From: an uncultured Ectothiorhodospiraceae bacterium | GTDB taxonomy: Bacteria; Pseudomonadota; Gammaproteobacteria; UBA9214 | Direction: 5' to 3' | DNA: 64,000 nucleotides | NCBI GenBank assembly: GCA_947258545.1 | Contig: CAMYJI010000005.1 | Location: 1-64,000 of the forward strand | Part shown: positions 1 to 9,661 of the stretch, one piece after another | Layout: every line of letters starts with the position of its first letter | Position numbering within the stretch: the first letter of the stretch is position 1 | Position numbers and translations under genes: made by a program | Notes under the pieces: model-generated | Seen by the model: the letters and a program-made list of their open reading frames with translations, nothing else | Told to the model about the DNA's origin: nothing | Databases searched by the model: none

Positions 1-53
1 TGTTAAGCATGCCGCCAGCGTTCAATCTGAGCCAGGATCAAACTCTTCAGTTT
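1..53 (-). rRNA. rrs: 16S ribosomal RNA, 5' end (partial)
   Basis: Read on the minus strand, the first 53 bases match the conserved 5' end of bacterial 16S rRNA, including the universal 27F-type segment (AGAGTTTGATCCTGGCTCAG) and the following ATTGAACGCTGGCGGCATGC. The gene runs off the left edge, so only the first helix region is present. The mature 5' end is placed by alignment with the E. coli start (AAATTGAAGAG) and may be off by a base or two. Confidence 0.97.
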
Positions 54-192
54 AATCTTACTTGGTTACATTAAGGGGTAACCAGATCCTTGCTCGATGT
101 TTGTTTAACTCGGAATCGAGTTAGACGCTCATCGATATTTGTTACGTACACAAGCTATCGACGTAAGCGCCCACACAAATTACCTGATCGAA

Positions 193-206
193 TTTTTAAA
201 GAGCAG
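193..206 (-). promoter_or_regulatory. rrn leader boxA antitermination site
   Basis: On the minus strand the leader between promoter and 16S carries CTGCTCTTTAAAAATT, a close match to the rrn boxA core TGCTCTTTAACA. BoxA in the nascent RNA is bound by NusB/NusE and lets RNA polymerase pass Rho sites in the untranslated rRNA. It lies about 35 nt after the predicted transcription start and about 140 nt before mature 16S, a usual arrangement. Confidence 0.8.
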
Positions 207-236
207 ACCGGGAACAGTGCCCGGTGAGGACGGCAA

Positions 237-287
237 ATTATACGCACCAAACGCGCACCGTCAACATATAATTTTTAAAAATATTCA
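237..287 (-). promoter_or_regulatory. rRNA operon promoter with UP element
   Basis: On the minus strand there is a TTGACG -35 box (259-264), a 16-base spacer and a perfect TATAAT -10 box (237-242). Just upstream of the -35 box, 265-287 is almost pure A/T, as expected for an UP element that contacts the RNA polymerase alpha subunit. Direction and distance fit transcription of the 16S gene at the left edge. A second TATAAT lies further upstream at 353-358 without a convincing -35 box. Confidence 0.85.
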
Positions 288-547
288 GCGCCTTGAATAA
301 GACGCTTGTGCGTGAAAAAGCATCCACTTCCCACGCCGGTGACCTGATGATAATTATAGCGTATCCGCATCCGGAAATCCGGTCAGACGCAAGCCAGATG
401 GCTACCCCAGGGCTCCCATAGAAAAGGGAGCTAGTAAAGGTGGCAGGTACCCTTCCTGTATTTATTACATAATGATATCAATCAGTTATAGCTAAATAAC
501 TCACTTATGGCATTTTTTGACACCCTTAATATTAGGCCACCCGTCAG

Positions 548-1744
548 TCAGTTGACGGTTACCCGGGCAAAGCGACGCTTGCCGACCTGCAGTATATGGG
601 TGTTGCCGGCCCCGATGGTCAGGTCCCTGTCCGTCACCCGCTCGCCGTCGATGCGCACGGCACCCTGCTTGATCATCCGGAAGGCCTCCGAGGTACTGCC
701 GGTCAGGCGCGCGCCCTTCAATATGCTGGCGATACCCAGGCGGCCATCCTCACTGTCCAGCGCAACCTCGGGCATCTCGTCCGGCATGGCCCCCTTCTGG
801 AAGCGGGCCACAAAGGTTGCCTGGGCCGTCTCGGCGGCTGCCCGGTCGTGAAAGCGGGCGACGATTTCCTGGCCCAGCTGGAACTTGATATCACGCGGAT
901 TGGCCCCCTTCCCGACGTCCTGTTTCAACTGCTCTATTTCATCCATGGGCCGAAAGCTCAGTAGCTCGAAATAGCGCCACATCAGTTCGTCGGACACCGA
1001 CATCAGTTTGCCGAACATCTCATCGGCCGGCTCGTTGATGCCGATATAGTTGTTGAGCGACTTCGACATCTTCTGCACGCCGTCCAGGCCCTCCAGAATC
1101 GGCATGGTGATAATCACCTGGGGCTTTTGCCCATAGTGTTTCTGTAGTTCACGCCCCACCAGCAGGTTGAATTTCTGGTCTGTACCGCCCAGCTCGACAT
1201 CGGCCTTCATGGCGACTGAGTCATAACCCTGGATCAACGGGTACAGAAACTCGTGGATAGCGATTGGCTGCTTGCTGGAATAGCGCTTGCTGAAATCATC
1301 CCGCTCCAGCATGCGTGCCACGGTATGCTTGGCGGCCACCTGGATAAGATCCGCCGCATTCATCTCGCCCATCCACTGGGAATTGAACAGCACCGTGGTT
1401 TTTTCAGGGTCCAGTATCTTGTAGATCTGGTGTTCATAGGTCGCCGCATTTTCCAGGACATCCTCGCGCGTCAGCGGCTTGCGTGTCACGTTTTTCCCGG
1501 TCGGGTCGCCGATCATGCCGGTGAAATCACCGATCAGAAACATCACCTCATGCCCCAGATCCTGAAACTGCCTGAGCTTGTTGATCAGCACCGTATGACC
1601 CAGGTGCAGGTCAGGTGCCGTAGGATCGAAACCCGCCTTGATGCGCAGTGGCCTGCCTTCCTTCAAGCGCTCGACCAGCTCGATCTCGACCAGTATCTCC
1701 TCGGCCCCGCGCTTTATCTGCGCAAGATCGTCGTATGATCCCAT
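548..1744 (-). CDS. tyrS: Tyrosyl-tRNA synthetase
   Basis: Charges tRNA-Tyr with tyrosine in the cytosol. The 398-residue protein has the class I signatures HLGH (residues 47-50) and KMSKS (225-229), the tyrosine-pocket region with GGTDQ (about 186-190), and a C-terminal S4-like RNA-binding domain (about 335-398). Its length is normal for the TyrZ-like subgroup common in Pseudomonas and relatives. It sits between the rrn promoter and the divergent M23 peptidase gene, the same order known around tyrZ of Pseudomonas aeruginosa. The start ATG at 1744 is followed directly by a conserved N-terminus. No obvious intrinsic terminator is visible downstream. Confidence 0.97.
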   Translation of the reverse strand: MGSYDDLAQIKRGAEEILVEIELVERLKEGRPLRIKAGFDPTAPDLHLGHTVLINKLRQFQDLGHEVMFLIGDFTGMIGDPTGKNVTRKPLTREDVLENAATYEHQIYKILDPEKTTVLFNSQWMGEMNAADLIQVAAKHTVARMLERDDFSKRYSSKQPIAIHEFLYPLIQGYDSVAMKADVELGGTDQKFNLLVGRELQKHYGQKPQVIITMPILEGLDGVQKMSKSLNNYIGINEPADEMFGKLMSVSDELMWRYFELLSFRPMDEIEQLKQDVGKGANPRDIKFQLGQEIVARFHDRAAAETAQATFVARFQKGAMPDEMPEVALDSEDGRLGIASILKGARLTGSTSEAFRMIKQGAVRIDGERVTDRDLTIGAGNTHILQVGKRRFARVTVN

Positions 1745-1929
1745 TTATGAACCATCTCCCTTTATCGTGATTCAATAGAGATTACCATAGACAGATACCA
1801 TCCATTGACCGTGCTGCAGGGGACAAGAAACGGTTGACCCGAGTGTTATCTATCGTTAAATTAGCTCAAACCGAACATGGGCTTAACGTGAAGCAACAGT
1901 CTTTTAGCAACCGTGACTTCACGTCACAC

Positions 1930-3312
1930 ATGACGACGCGACCACATCGTGCATTCATGCGGCCGGGCTACTGGCTCCTGGGTGGCCTGCTTGCCGGTTT
2001 TGCTGCCCTGTTCCTGGGTTTCAACCCGGAACCGGCGGAGGCAACACGGCACCTCCCCCTGCAACTCTCAAAAGACAACACCCTCGATGCCACGGCGCTG
2101 ACTGCCGGGGCATCAGTTCCCGATACGGTAGCCACCAGCATCCAGCCGCCAGCCGAAAGTGATGAGCTGGCAGAATGGCCCGATCCGGACCTGGAACCGG
2201 CAGCCCTGGAGGGCGAGTGGCATGATGTCACGGTTGAATCCGGTGACAGTCTGGCGCTGATTTTCTCACGCCTTGAGATACCACCGCAGCAACTGCACAA
2301 GATTCTGGAGCTCGGCGGCGCGGCACATAATCTCAAGAAGATCTATCCCGGCCAGTCACTGCGCTTCCTGACGAATCCGGAACTGGGGCTGGTAAAACTC
2401 GAGTACCAGATCGACGAGTTAAGCGGTATGGAAGTGCGCCGTCAGGATGATGATTTCGAAATCGCCACCTCACACCGCACACCGGAACGGCGTGTCGCAA
2501 ATGCCAGCGGCGCCATCAACAGTTCGCTGTTTATTGCGGGCCAGGAGGCCAGTCTGCCTGACAGCCTGACAATGGAGCTGGCCAATATCTTCGGCTGGGA
2601 TATCGATTTTGCCCTCGATATCCGCAAGGGCGACCAGTTTGCGCTGATCTTCGAAGAGTTGTACCTGGACGGTGAAAAGATCGATAACGGGAACATACTC
2701 GCCGCGGCCTTCGTAAACCAGGGCAAGACCTACAAGGCGGTACGCTATACCGATAAGTCCGGTCGCACCGACTATTATTCGCCTGACGGCAAGAGCATGC
2801 GCAAGGCCTTCCTGCGCACGCCCGTTGAATTTTCACGCGTCAGTTCCCGCTTCAATCTGAAACGCAGACACCCCGTCCTGAACCGCATCCGCGCCCACAA
2901 GGGTGTGGACTATGCAGCACCGCGTGGAACCCCCATAAGGTCGACCAGCAACGGCAAGATCATCTTCCGGGGCAAGAAGGGTGGCTACGGCAACACCATC
3001 ATCGTCAAACACGGCACCAAGTACAGCACTCTGTATGCCCACATGTCGAAATACAAGAGCGGCCTGAGCAAGGGCTCGCGTGTCAAGCAGGGACAGATCA
3101 TCGGGTATGTCGGCAGCTCCGGCCTGGCCACCGGCCCGCACCTGCATTATGAACTCCGCATCAACGATGTTCACCGTGACCCGTTGCGCGTGAAACTGCC
3201 AGGCGCCAAGCCGCTGGAAAAGAAATACCGGGAGGATTTCGAGCAAAAGGCAGGTGCGCTGATTGCCCAACTCGACCTGGTGCGCAACGTCCAGGTAGCA
3301 AGCAGCGAATAG
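1930..3312 (+). CDS. M23-family peptidoglycan DD-metalloendopeptidase (MepM/YebA-like)
   Basis: Probable periplasmic zinc endopeptidase that cuts peptidoglycan cross-links. One N-terminal hydrophobic segment (GYWLLGGLLAGFAALFLG) serves as signal or anchor. A LysM/OapA-like region follows (VESGDSLALIFSRLEIPP), and the C-terminus is an M23 LytM domain with HKGVD (about residue 322) and HLHYEL (about residue 404), the metal and catalytic histidines. The frame is open back to a TTG at 1834; I chose the ATG at 1930, but the ATG at 1957 is also possible since no strong ribosome site separates them. It is divergent from tyrS and followed 87 bp later by anmK, as in pseudomonads. Confidence 0.9.
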   Translation: MTTRPHRAFMRPGYWLLGGLLAGFAALFLGFNPEPAEATRHLPLQLSKDNTLDATALTAGASVPDTVATSIQPPAESDELAEWPDPDLEPAALEGEWHDVTVESGDSLALIFSRLEIPPQQLHKILELGGAAHNLKKIYPGQSLRFLTNPELGLVKLEYQIDELSGMEVRRQDDDFEIATSHRTPERRVANASGAINSSLFIAGQEASLPDSLTMELANIFGWDIDFALDIRKGDQFALIFEELYLDGEKIDNGNILAAAFVNQGKTYKAVRYTDKSGRTDYYSPDGKSMRKAFLRTPVEFSRVSSRFNLKRRHPVLNRIRAHKGVDYAAPRGTPIRSTSNGKIIFRGKKGGYGNTIIVKHGTKYSTLYAHMSKYKSGLSKGSRVKQGQIIGYVGSSGLATGPHLHYELRINDVHRDPLRVKLPGAKPLEKKYREDFEQKAGALIAQLDLVRNVQVASSE

Positions 3313-3399
3313 CGGGCTGACTGTCTCGCACGGGGACTTGCCGGCTCCGCACATACCACCTCCCCGCACCGGGCCTGGCAGAACTCCTATTTCCACTCC

Positions 3400-4509
3400 A
3401 TGAGCGCTCTGTTTATCGGCCTGATGTCAGGCACCAGCATGGACGGAATCGATGCGGCACTGGTCGATCTTTCGACCACCCAGCCACGGCTTGTTGCCAC
3501 ACACGTATATCCCTACCCCGAAGACCTCAGGTCACGGCTGCTGGAGGCCCTGCGGCTGGAAGACCCGCTGTCCGCGGATCTATCCGAACTGGATGACGAC
3601 GTCGGGGCGGTCTTCGCCGAGGCGGCCAACGCCTTGCTGAAATCCGCGGACACACCGGCCTCTGCGGTCACTGCCATCGGCAGCCACGGCCAGACCATCC
3701 AACATGCCCCGGACGCCCCCCGGCCCTATTCCCTGCAGATCGGCAATCCCTTGTGGATCGCCCGCAGGACCGGCATCGAGGTGGTGGCCGACTTCCGGCG
3801 CGCCGATATCGAGGCCGGCGGCCAGGGTGCGCCCCTGGTACCCGCCTTCCACGCGACCCTGTTCCGCGACACGACCGAAACGAGGGCTGTTTTGAATATC
3901 GGCGGCATCGCCAATATCACGGTACTGCCCGCCGATCCCGCGCAACCGGTGACCGGTTTCGACACCGGCCCCGGTAATACCCTCATGGACCAGTGGATCC
4001 GGGAGCAGCGGGGTGTCGCCATGGACAGGGACGGTGAGTGGGCCGCTGCTGGACGCATCGACAGTGAGCTGCTTGCCTGCCTGCAGGCCGATCCCTACTT
4101 TCAAAGGGTGCCGCCGAAGAGCACCGGGCGCGAACATTTCAACCTCGCCTGGCTGTCGACCTGCCTTGAAAAGGCCGGTCCGGCGGCGCGTGACGTCCAG
4201 TCGACACTGTGTGAATTGACGGTGCTCAGCATTGCAAATGCCATCAGGCAGTTTGCCGGTGACACCCGGCGCCTGCTCGTCTGTGGCGGCGGCGTGCACA
4301 ACAAGGAACTGCTGCGCAGACTGGCAGCAGATCTGGATCCGCTAGAGGTTGAATCAACCCGTAACTACGGCCTCGACCCGGACTGGGTGGAAGCGGTTGC
4401 CTTCGCCTGGCTGGCAAAACAGCATCTGGACGACAAACCGGGCAACCTCCCCGAGGTCACCGGGGCCCGTCAGCCGGTGGTGTTGGGAAGGCTGTTCAAG
4501 CAGGGTTAA
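3400..4509 (+). CDS. anmK: Anhydro-N-acetylmuramic acid kinase
   Basis: Converts 1,6-anhydroMurNAc and ATP to MurNAc-6-phosphate in peptidoglycan recycling. The 369-residue protein begins with the family ATP-binding signature GLMSGTSMDGID (residues 7-18) and carries GSHGQT, NIGGIANI and the GFDTGPGN motif, all typical of the ASKHA-fold AnmK family. Length is standard. It follows the M23 peptidase on the same strand and converges with pilE. An AmpD amidase, which releases the AnmK substrate precursor, is encoded at 53.2-53.7 kb. Confidence 0.96.
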   Translation: MSALFIGLMSGTSMDGIDAALVDLSTTQPRLVATHVYPYPEDLRSRLLEALRLEDPLSADLSELDDDVGAVFAEAANALLKSADTPASAVTAIGSHGQTIQHAPDAPRPYSLQIGNPLWIARRTGIEVVADFRRADIEAGGQGAPLVPAFHATLFRDTTETRAVLNIGGIANITVLPADPAQPVTGFDTGPGNTLMDQWIREQRGVAMDRDGEWAAAGRIDSELLACLQADPYFQRVPPKSTGREHFNLAWLSTCLEKAGPAARDVQSTLCELTVLSIANAIRQFAGDTRRLLVCGGGVHNKELLRRLAADLDPLEVESTRNYGLDPDWVEAVAFAWLAKQHLDDKPGNLPEVTGARQPVVLGRLFKQG

Positions 4510-4519
4510 TGATGGGTGC

Positions 4520-4559
4520 GTCCCCGCCCTCTATGAAAGGAGCAGGAAAGGGTGGGGAC
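4520..4559. terminator. Hairpin between convergent anmK and pilE
   Basis: The arms at 4520-4530 and 4549-4559 are complementary over 11 bp with one G-U pair, enclosing an 18-base loop. The hairpin lies in the short gap between converging genes, where a shared terminator would be expected. Neither strand has a proper T-run after the stem, so intrinsic termination is uncertain. Confidence 0.4.
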
Positions 4560-4587
4560 TGGAAAAATGAAACTTTCTTACCAAGGG

Positions 4588-5028
4588 CTAACGCCCCCAG
4601 CAGTCGGCTACAGTACTACCGCCGACACCCCGGGTGCCCGCCTGGTTCAGCGTCAGGGTCCCGCAGGCATCCGCGGTCTGGCCACCCTGCGGCACGGCCT
4701 GCAGGGTAAAACCATTCGCTGCCGGCGCACCACCCACAAAGCTCAAGGCATAGGCCGCGGTGGGATTGTCCCTGGGTGCGGTCTGGAAGGGCAGATCGGC
4801 ATTCGCCAGGGCGTTGCCGTCAGGCTTGAGGTTGAATCGGTTGGTTTCCGAATAATTTCTTTCCAGGAACTGGGCGTTCTCCAGCAACGCCGCCTTGGCA
4901 TCGGCGCGTTTCGCACGCAGACCGTAGTTCGTAAAACTGGGATAGGCGATGGCCGAAATGATGGCAATGACTGCCACGACAATCATCAACTCGATTAGCG
5001 TCACACCGCGTTGTCCGTTTCGGTTCAT
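4588..5028 (-). CDS. pilE: Type IV minor pilin PilE-like
   Basis: A minor pilin assembled into type IV pili. The 146-residue precursor has a short basic leader ending in G, cut by PilD before the hydrophobic helix ([19 protein letters not shown]), with the conserved Glu at mature position 5. Two cysteines near the end (DACG, DCWG) can form the usual C-terminal disulfide loop. It is the last gene of a seven-gene minus-strand minor pilin operon starting with fimT at 11693, the position PilE holds in Pseudomonas. Confidence 0.9.
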   Translation of the reverse strand: MNRNGQRGVTLIELMIVVAVIAIISAIAYPSFTNYGLRAKRADAKAALLENAQFLERNYSETNRFNLKPDGNALANADLPFQTAPRDNPTAAYALSFVGGAPAANGFTLQAVPQGGQTADACGTLTLNQAGTRGVGGSTVADCWGR

Positions 5029-5060
5029 AATCGATCACCCATTCTATTTTATTGGCCTGG

Positions 5061-5390
5061 CTAGTCCTTGAGCTCACGCGCCAGCTTGAGGCGCTTCAGT
5101 TCACGCGTGTCCGTCGGCAGCACCCAGAGCTCGCTGATGATCCTGCCCGCAGTGGTCGAGTAGCGCACCGGCTGTCCTGCCTTGAGCGACCAGATACGGT
5201 CAGTGCCACTGGTAAAGTTGCGGATCTGGCTGCTACCCGTCAGCTTGTAGAGCGTTTCATCTATCCGGACCTGCTGTGTGCCGCGCTTCACTTCGCGGAT
5301 GACACCGTCCATTTCAGGCTCGGCACACAGCGGCGACATAGCTGCCACAAGTAAACCGGCGATTAACGACTTGTTGATAAAATTCATCAT
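5061..5390 (-). CDS. PilY2-like small periplasmic protein
   Basis: A 109-residue protein with an N-terminal signal peptide (about residues 1-23, ending near LCAEPEM) followed by a small beta-rich domain with no cysteines after the leader. It lies between pilY1 and pilE with gaps of 15 and 32 bp, exactly where pilY2 sits in Pseudomonas, and has the right size. The assignment rests on position and size; I do not see a defining motif. The role of PilY2 in pilus biogenesis is poorly understood. Confidence 0.6.
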   Translation of the reverse strand: MMNFINKSLIAGLLVAAMSPLCAEPEMDGVIREVKRGTQQVRIDETLYKLTGSSQIRNFTSGTDRIWSLKAGQPVRYSTTAGRIISELWVLPTDTRELKRLKLARELKD

Positions 5391-5405
5391 GAGCCCCTTG
5401 TCGGA

Positions 5406-8400
5406 TTAGCGTATTTGGCGCCAGGACTGCCGGCCGATATAGCCCTCACCCGGATTTTCCACCACGTGATCCAGGCTACCGGATGAACTCGGCATGTATT
5501 TGTGTTCCTTATCGAAGTCCATCAGACGTACCGGCGCCGGGCTGATGCCTTCACCTGGCCGGATACCGGCGGGAGACGTGTCACCATCACCGTCACTGTC
5601 CGTATCGATCATGTCAGCAAGAGTGAAAAGCCCGTCATCGTTCAGGTCAAACGGAGGATCGGACAGGGTACCGCCATTCTGGGCATCGACCTCCATCAAC
5701 CAGCTGTAGCCTCCACTGGTGCAGACGCCTGCATCGGGCACAATGGTCACGAAGATAACCCGCCCGTCGACGAGTAATGGATTGCTCGCCACGCGCTCGC
5801 CGGTATCGGGCAGGTCGATATACCAGCCCGTGTGGGTCTTCGTCAGTGCATGGTCACTGACCGTCCGCAGCTTGTCATCCGGGAATCCGGGATCCGTGCC
5901 CTGGAAGGTGACCGTTTGTTCCAGCATGCCGGCGCGGCTGGTGATCTGGGTGTCGGTATCTGCAACCCCGTAGAAGCTCTGGGTACTGGTATCCGCCACA
6001 TCCGGACCGCCCAGGTAGGACCCGGTACCGAAATAGATCATCACGTCGAAGCTGAAGAAGCCGTGCCCGACCTCGGGCCGGCTGGTAATGGGCTGCGGGT
6101 TGTTGCTGGCGTCTTTTGCGGTAAACAGGGGCTTAGGGTTGGAGCCTTGCTTGAACGCCACCACCCAGCCACTGGTGTTGGTCGAGCTGACATCGAACTT
6201 CCACAGGTTCCCTTGCAAGTCACCGGCATAGATGTAATCGGCCCGGTGGTCACCGTTGATATCGACCACGGCCGGGGTGGCCAGGCCATTGGGATCGGCG
6301 GGAGACCCCACACCGGTGTCGATCTTCTTGATGAGCGATCCGTCCTCGATATCGACGATGTAGAGCACGGCATGACCGGTTGTGCTGGCATTGCCGTCGG
6401 CCTCGGTATTGTTGTAGCCATTGCCGAACACCGCGGCCCAGACCCCGTTCTGCATGCGTACGATCGCCGGCTGACTGTAGGTATAGCCGAGATCGGCATC
6501 ATCGGCATCGGTGAATTCCCATAGCACGGTGTCCGCTGGCCCGGTCCCGGACTCGGAGAAACTGGATGGCGTCGTGATATCCAGCGCATAGATGCCCTGC
6601 CCCCCGTGATTCATGCCACCGACCAGCACCGAATGCCAGGCGCCGCCAAAGAAAGCATCGCCGTAGGTCGGTGAGCCGTCAACATAGTAGCGATGCGAAT
6701 AGCCGGGGTCTGTCAGCTTGCTCAGGTTCTTGTAAACGGGGGAGGGTACATAGGCAAGTTTCTCGACCAGCAGATCGGTGGTTCCATCCCCCTTGAAACC
6801 GTGCACCATCCCGTCATTGGCGCCGACGTAGATTATGGGTGTACGTGTGCTTTTAGCGAGCTTGAAAGCAGAATAACCACAGCCACTACAGCTCTCGGGC
6901 TCACTTGTACCCCAGTTATCCGGATATCGGAAATGGGGTATTCCGACGTAGACCGGCGCGGAATTGATGATGTCACCCAGCTTGCTGGCGGGCCGCTCAC
7001 GGAAGCCGCTGCTGTCATCCTCATTCGCGGCATCACCGCGCAAGTAGTCGAGCCGTTGTTCACCCAGCCCATCTGTCGTACCGATAGCGTTCTTGTTCAG
7101 GTGAGTCTGAAGCGTCCCGCCCGCTGTCAGTGAGCCCCAGCTGAAGGGAACGGCAGCGGCCGCATCGGGGTCCGTTGTCAGTATGGTGCGGCTGTTTGGC
7201 GCCGGCAGGCGCTGGCTCGCATCCGCATTGGCGGGGACAATCACCGAACCATCCGTGGTATCCACATTGAAGGCCAACAGCTTGCCATGCCAGTCGGCCG
7301 CAACAAATTGGGCCTGGAACAGCAGGGTGTCGGAACGCAGATGGCCGGTACTGGCCGCGGCGGATGAAGCCGATTTGGTGCGGCCCTCGATATTCTGCAA
7401 TGCGGCTTCTAGGCTGCTGGCCACGGCGGCCGGGGTCTTGGCCGATATGAAGGCACCGCGGCTGTTGTAGGCCGCATGCCAGAGATCATCGATCTTTTCG
7501 GGGCAGTTCGAGCAAAAGGGATCACCCCAATTGCCGCTCTCGGTCAGCGCCGGGTCGGGCCAGCCATTCCCGTTGCTGTCGGAGAGATTTCCCTCGACAC
7601 CGAAGGCGACCCCGAAGGTCACCAGGTGCTGGTGCGTGGCCAGGTCGCGATGGGACGGGTCCGGCGCTACATTATTGGGAAACGCGCTTAAATCCTTGTC
7701 ATAGTAGTGCTTCGCGACATCCGCGAGCGTGAGCGAGACCGCATCGCCGTCGGCGTCACCGATGGCGGCCGCGGGGTCGCTCTGGTTCCAGTAACCGTCC
7801 GTGAACAGCACGGAAAAATTCTTCTGGCAGGAATCGATAATCGGGTCCGTCCGGCCATCGGCATTGTCGAAATAGTCACCGACCCGCTCGAGCCCCTGGC
7901 GCAAGGGCGTCCCCGAGTCGGGCCAGTCCATCTCGAACAGCGCACCCAGCAGGCCTTCGTTGTGGGCGCTGTAGTCCGCGGCTGCTGGCGGCACCTCGAC
8001 AAACATCGAACTGTAATTATTGATGACGCTCATGCCGTAGCGGAATTCCGGGTGGTTGTTGATCACCGTCGCCAGCGCCCCCTTGGTGATGAAGGAACGC
8101 TTGCGGGCATATTGATACCAGTTGGCAATATTCTGAAGTTCCTCGGCCGCAGTGCGGCAGATGCTGCCACCGCCATGGCAGAGGGTGTCGGCGGCGGCAT
8201 AGGTGACCGGGGCGCCGAGGACGGGGTTCAGACCACTGCTGTCAGGGGCATAAAGAACGGTCGTCTCGATGATGTCCGTGCCGCTCACCGCGTAGGTGGT
8301 GTGGGCGTCCCACAGGTCGACCAGTTCGTTGGGGGTGGTGTTGACGTTGACAGTGGCGCCTGCCTCCGGATTCGCCCCATCAAATCCCCTGTCGTCAATC

Positions 8401-9083
8401 CAGACCTCGAAGCGGAACCCGTCCAGGTCGCGCAGCACGGTATAGCCCGCCTCCCCGTCGCGCGGGTTGCTGCGCACTGCATTAAAATCCGCATTCGCAC
8501 ACACCGTCCCGACGGCGTCACAGGCGGCCTGCCAGGGGCTGTATGTCTGCAGTGGATCGTAATACACCACGTTGAAATCACTCGACAGGATGCGCCAGTC
8601 GAATTGATAGGGGGTGTTCGTGTTCAGGTCGGTGCCGCAGGAATACAGGGTTTCCTTGTTATCGGTACAGCCATTGGTGTATGAATTGTCGCTGTTGTCA
8701 TAGATGTATTCGAAATCGCCGAAGTATTCCTCCACGGTGATGGTGACAGGGTCGGTCGAAGTGTCTGTCTTGCTAACCGTGCCACCATAGGCGCGCCATT
8801 TGCCATTGGTGACCAGGTAGCCGGAGGACCCATCGCAGTAGGCCTCATTCCGGTAACTGCAGGCATGCCACTGCTGGGTGGTGAGGATCTCCCAGTCCAT
8901 GGAACCGGAGTCGTCGATCTCGAAAAAGACATTGGGATCCACCGCGGTGTTCAGGAACAGCGGTGAATTACCCAGGGTCACAGCCTGTATGGCCGGCGCC
9001 ATGACCAGCAGGGCCAGCAGGGCCGCGCCCAGGCCGGCCTTCAGTCGGCAAGTCTTTATGATCGGCTTGAAATAACTATTCAT
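5406..9083 (-). CDS. pilY1: Type IV pilus tip adhesin / biogenesis factor PilY1
   Basis: Large secreted protein of 1225 residues with a signal peptide (about 1-34). The N-terminal part has a von Willebrand A-like region with a MIDAS motif (DDSGSM, about residue 58). The C-terminal half is the PilY1 beta-propeller, with the calcium-binding loop DINGDHRAD followed by the conserved GDLQGNLWKFD. Near the C-terminus two further Asp-rich loops (DLNDDG, DTDSDGDGD) look like extra calcium sites. PilY1 is needed for pilus extension and acts as adhesin and surface-contact sensor. Length is typical (about 1100-1250). Plus-strand reading frames opposite this gene are shadows. Confidence 0.95.
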   Translation of the reverse strand: MNSYFKPIIKTCRLKAGLGAALLALLVMAPAIQAVTLGNSPLFLNTAVDPNVFFEIDDSGSMDWEILTTQQWHACSYRNEAYCDGSSGYLVTNGKWRAYGGTVSKTDTSTDPVTITVEEYFGDFEYIYDNSDNSYTNGCTDNKETLYSCGTDLNTNTPYQFDWRILSSDFNVVYYDPLQTYSPWQAACDAVGTVCANADFNAVRSNPRDGEAGYTVLRDLDGFRFEVWIDDRGFDGANPEAGATVNVNTTPNELVDLWDAHTTYAVSGTDIIETTVLYAPDSSGLNPVLGAPVTYAAADTLCHGGGSICRTAAEELQNIANWYQYARKRSFITKGALATVINNHPEFRYGMSVINNYSSMFVEVPPAAADYSAHNEGLLGALFEMDWPDSGTPLRQGLERVGDYFDNADGRTDPIIDSCQKNFSVLFTDGYWNQSDPAAAIGDADGDAVSLTLADVAKHYYDKDLSAFPNNVAPDPSHRDLATHQHLVTFGVAFGVEGNLSDSNGNGWPDPALTESGNWGDPFCSNCPEKIDDLWHAAYNSRGAFISAKTPAAVASSLEAALQNIEGRTKSASSAAASTGHLRSDTLLFQAQFVAADWHGKLLAFNVDTTDGSVIVPANADASQRLPAPNSRTILTTDPDAAAAVPFSWGSLTAGGTLQTHLNKNAIGTTDGLGEQRLDYLRGDAANEDDSSGFRERPASKLGDIINSAPVYVGIPHFRYPDNWGTSEPESCSGCGYSAFKLAKSTRTPIIYVGANDGMVHGFKGDGTTDLLVEKLAYVPSPVYKNLSKLTDPGYSHRYYVDGSPTYGDAFFGGAWHSVLVGGMNHGGQGIYALDITTPSSFSESGTGPADTVLWEFTDADDADLGYTYSQPAIVRMQNGVWAAVFGNGYNNTEADGNASTTGHAVLYIVDIEDGSLIKKIDTGVGSPADPNGLATPAVVDINGDHRADYIYAGDLQGNLWKFDVSSTNTSGWVVAFKQGSNPKPLFTAKDASNNPQPITSRPEVGHGFFSFDVMIYFGTGSYLGGPDVADTSTQSFYGVADTDTQITSRAGMLEQTVTFQGTDPGFPDDKLRTVSDHALTKTHTGWYIDLPDTGERVASNPLLVDGRVIFVTIVPDAGVCTSGGYSWLMEVDAQNGGTLSDPPFDLNDDGLFTLADMIDTDSDGDGDTSPAGIRPGEGISPAPVRLMDFDKEHKYMPSSSGSLDHVVENPGEGYIGRQSWRQIR

Positions 9084-9104
9084 AATTTTCAGCTCCGGCA
9101 GGTC

Positions 9105-9644
9105 TCAGTTGAGTCGCTTCACGTATGTTGTCTGCAGGATGGCCAGAGAGGAGTCGCTGCCACCTGCTGAACGCCCCGTTACCCGGAAAAAACTGCGTCC
9201 GGTCGTAACCCCGTGTCCGACCGTCAGGTTGTCACGGGAAAATTCCAGGAACTCGCTTAACCAGCGCGGATCGCTGTAATTCGACACCAGCTCATGGGTG
9301 TCATCAACACCGTATTCCTCGGCATTGGTTGTCCACCAGGCGGCCGTCTGGTCCGCTATGTAGAACGGCAGCACATCCTCATTCCAGATCGCACAGGGCG
9401 GGGTGGAACACAGCACCGGCTCCAGGGTCAGGGCCCCCAGCATGCCCTCGCCGTCGCGCAGCGCGGCCTCTGAACCCTGGAATGCCAGGTTGGCATCGCG
9501 CAGGTTACCGGCCATGCGTTCCTCCATGGTGACCGTATTCATGGCCGTGATGCCGATGATCGTCAGCAGGAGCAGCATCATCAGGCTGATAACCAGGATG
9601 GCGCCTTGCTGGTGTGCATGTCGTGGCGGTCGATGCGTGTGCAT
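9105..9644 (-). CDS. pilX: Type IV pilus assembly minor protein PilX
   Basis: A 179-residue minor pilin. After a His-rich basic leader (MHTHRPPRHAHQQG) comes the PilX N-terminal helix (AILVISLMMLLLLTIIGI) and the PilX signature TMEERMAGNLRD. PilX lacks the strict GFTLIE motif but keeps the Gly cleavage site. It lies 21 bp upstream of pilY1 and 17 bp downstream of pilW. With PilV, PilW, PilE and FimT it forms the complex that primes pilus assembly and presents PilY1 at the tip. Confidence 0.92.
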   Translation of the reverse strand: MHTHRPPRHAHQQGAILVISLMMLLLLTIIGITAMNTVTMEERMAGNLRDANLAFQGSEAALRDGEGMLGALTLEPVLCSTPPCAIWNEDVLPFYIADQTAAWWTTNAEEYGVDDTHELVSNYSDPRWLSEFLEFSRDNLTVGHGVTTGRSFFRVTGRSAGGSDSSLAILQTTYVKRLN

Positions 9645-9661
9645 AGTGGTCAGGCCCCGGA

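Noticed and set aside
353-358. Second minus-strand TATAAT upstream of the rrn promoter, as a P1 promoter
   Set aside because: No acceptable -35 box at 16-18 bp; the nearest CTGACC is 22 bp away.
5494-8684. Several long plus-strand open frames opposite pilY1
   Set aside because: High-GC shadows of the PilY1 reading frame, which has clear domains; the opposite frames have none.
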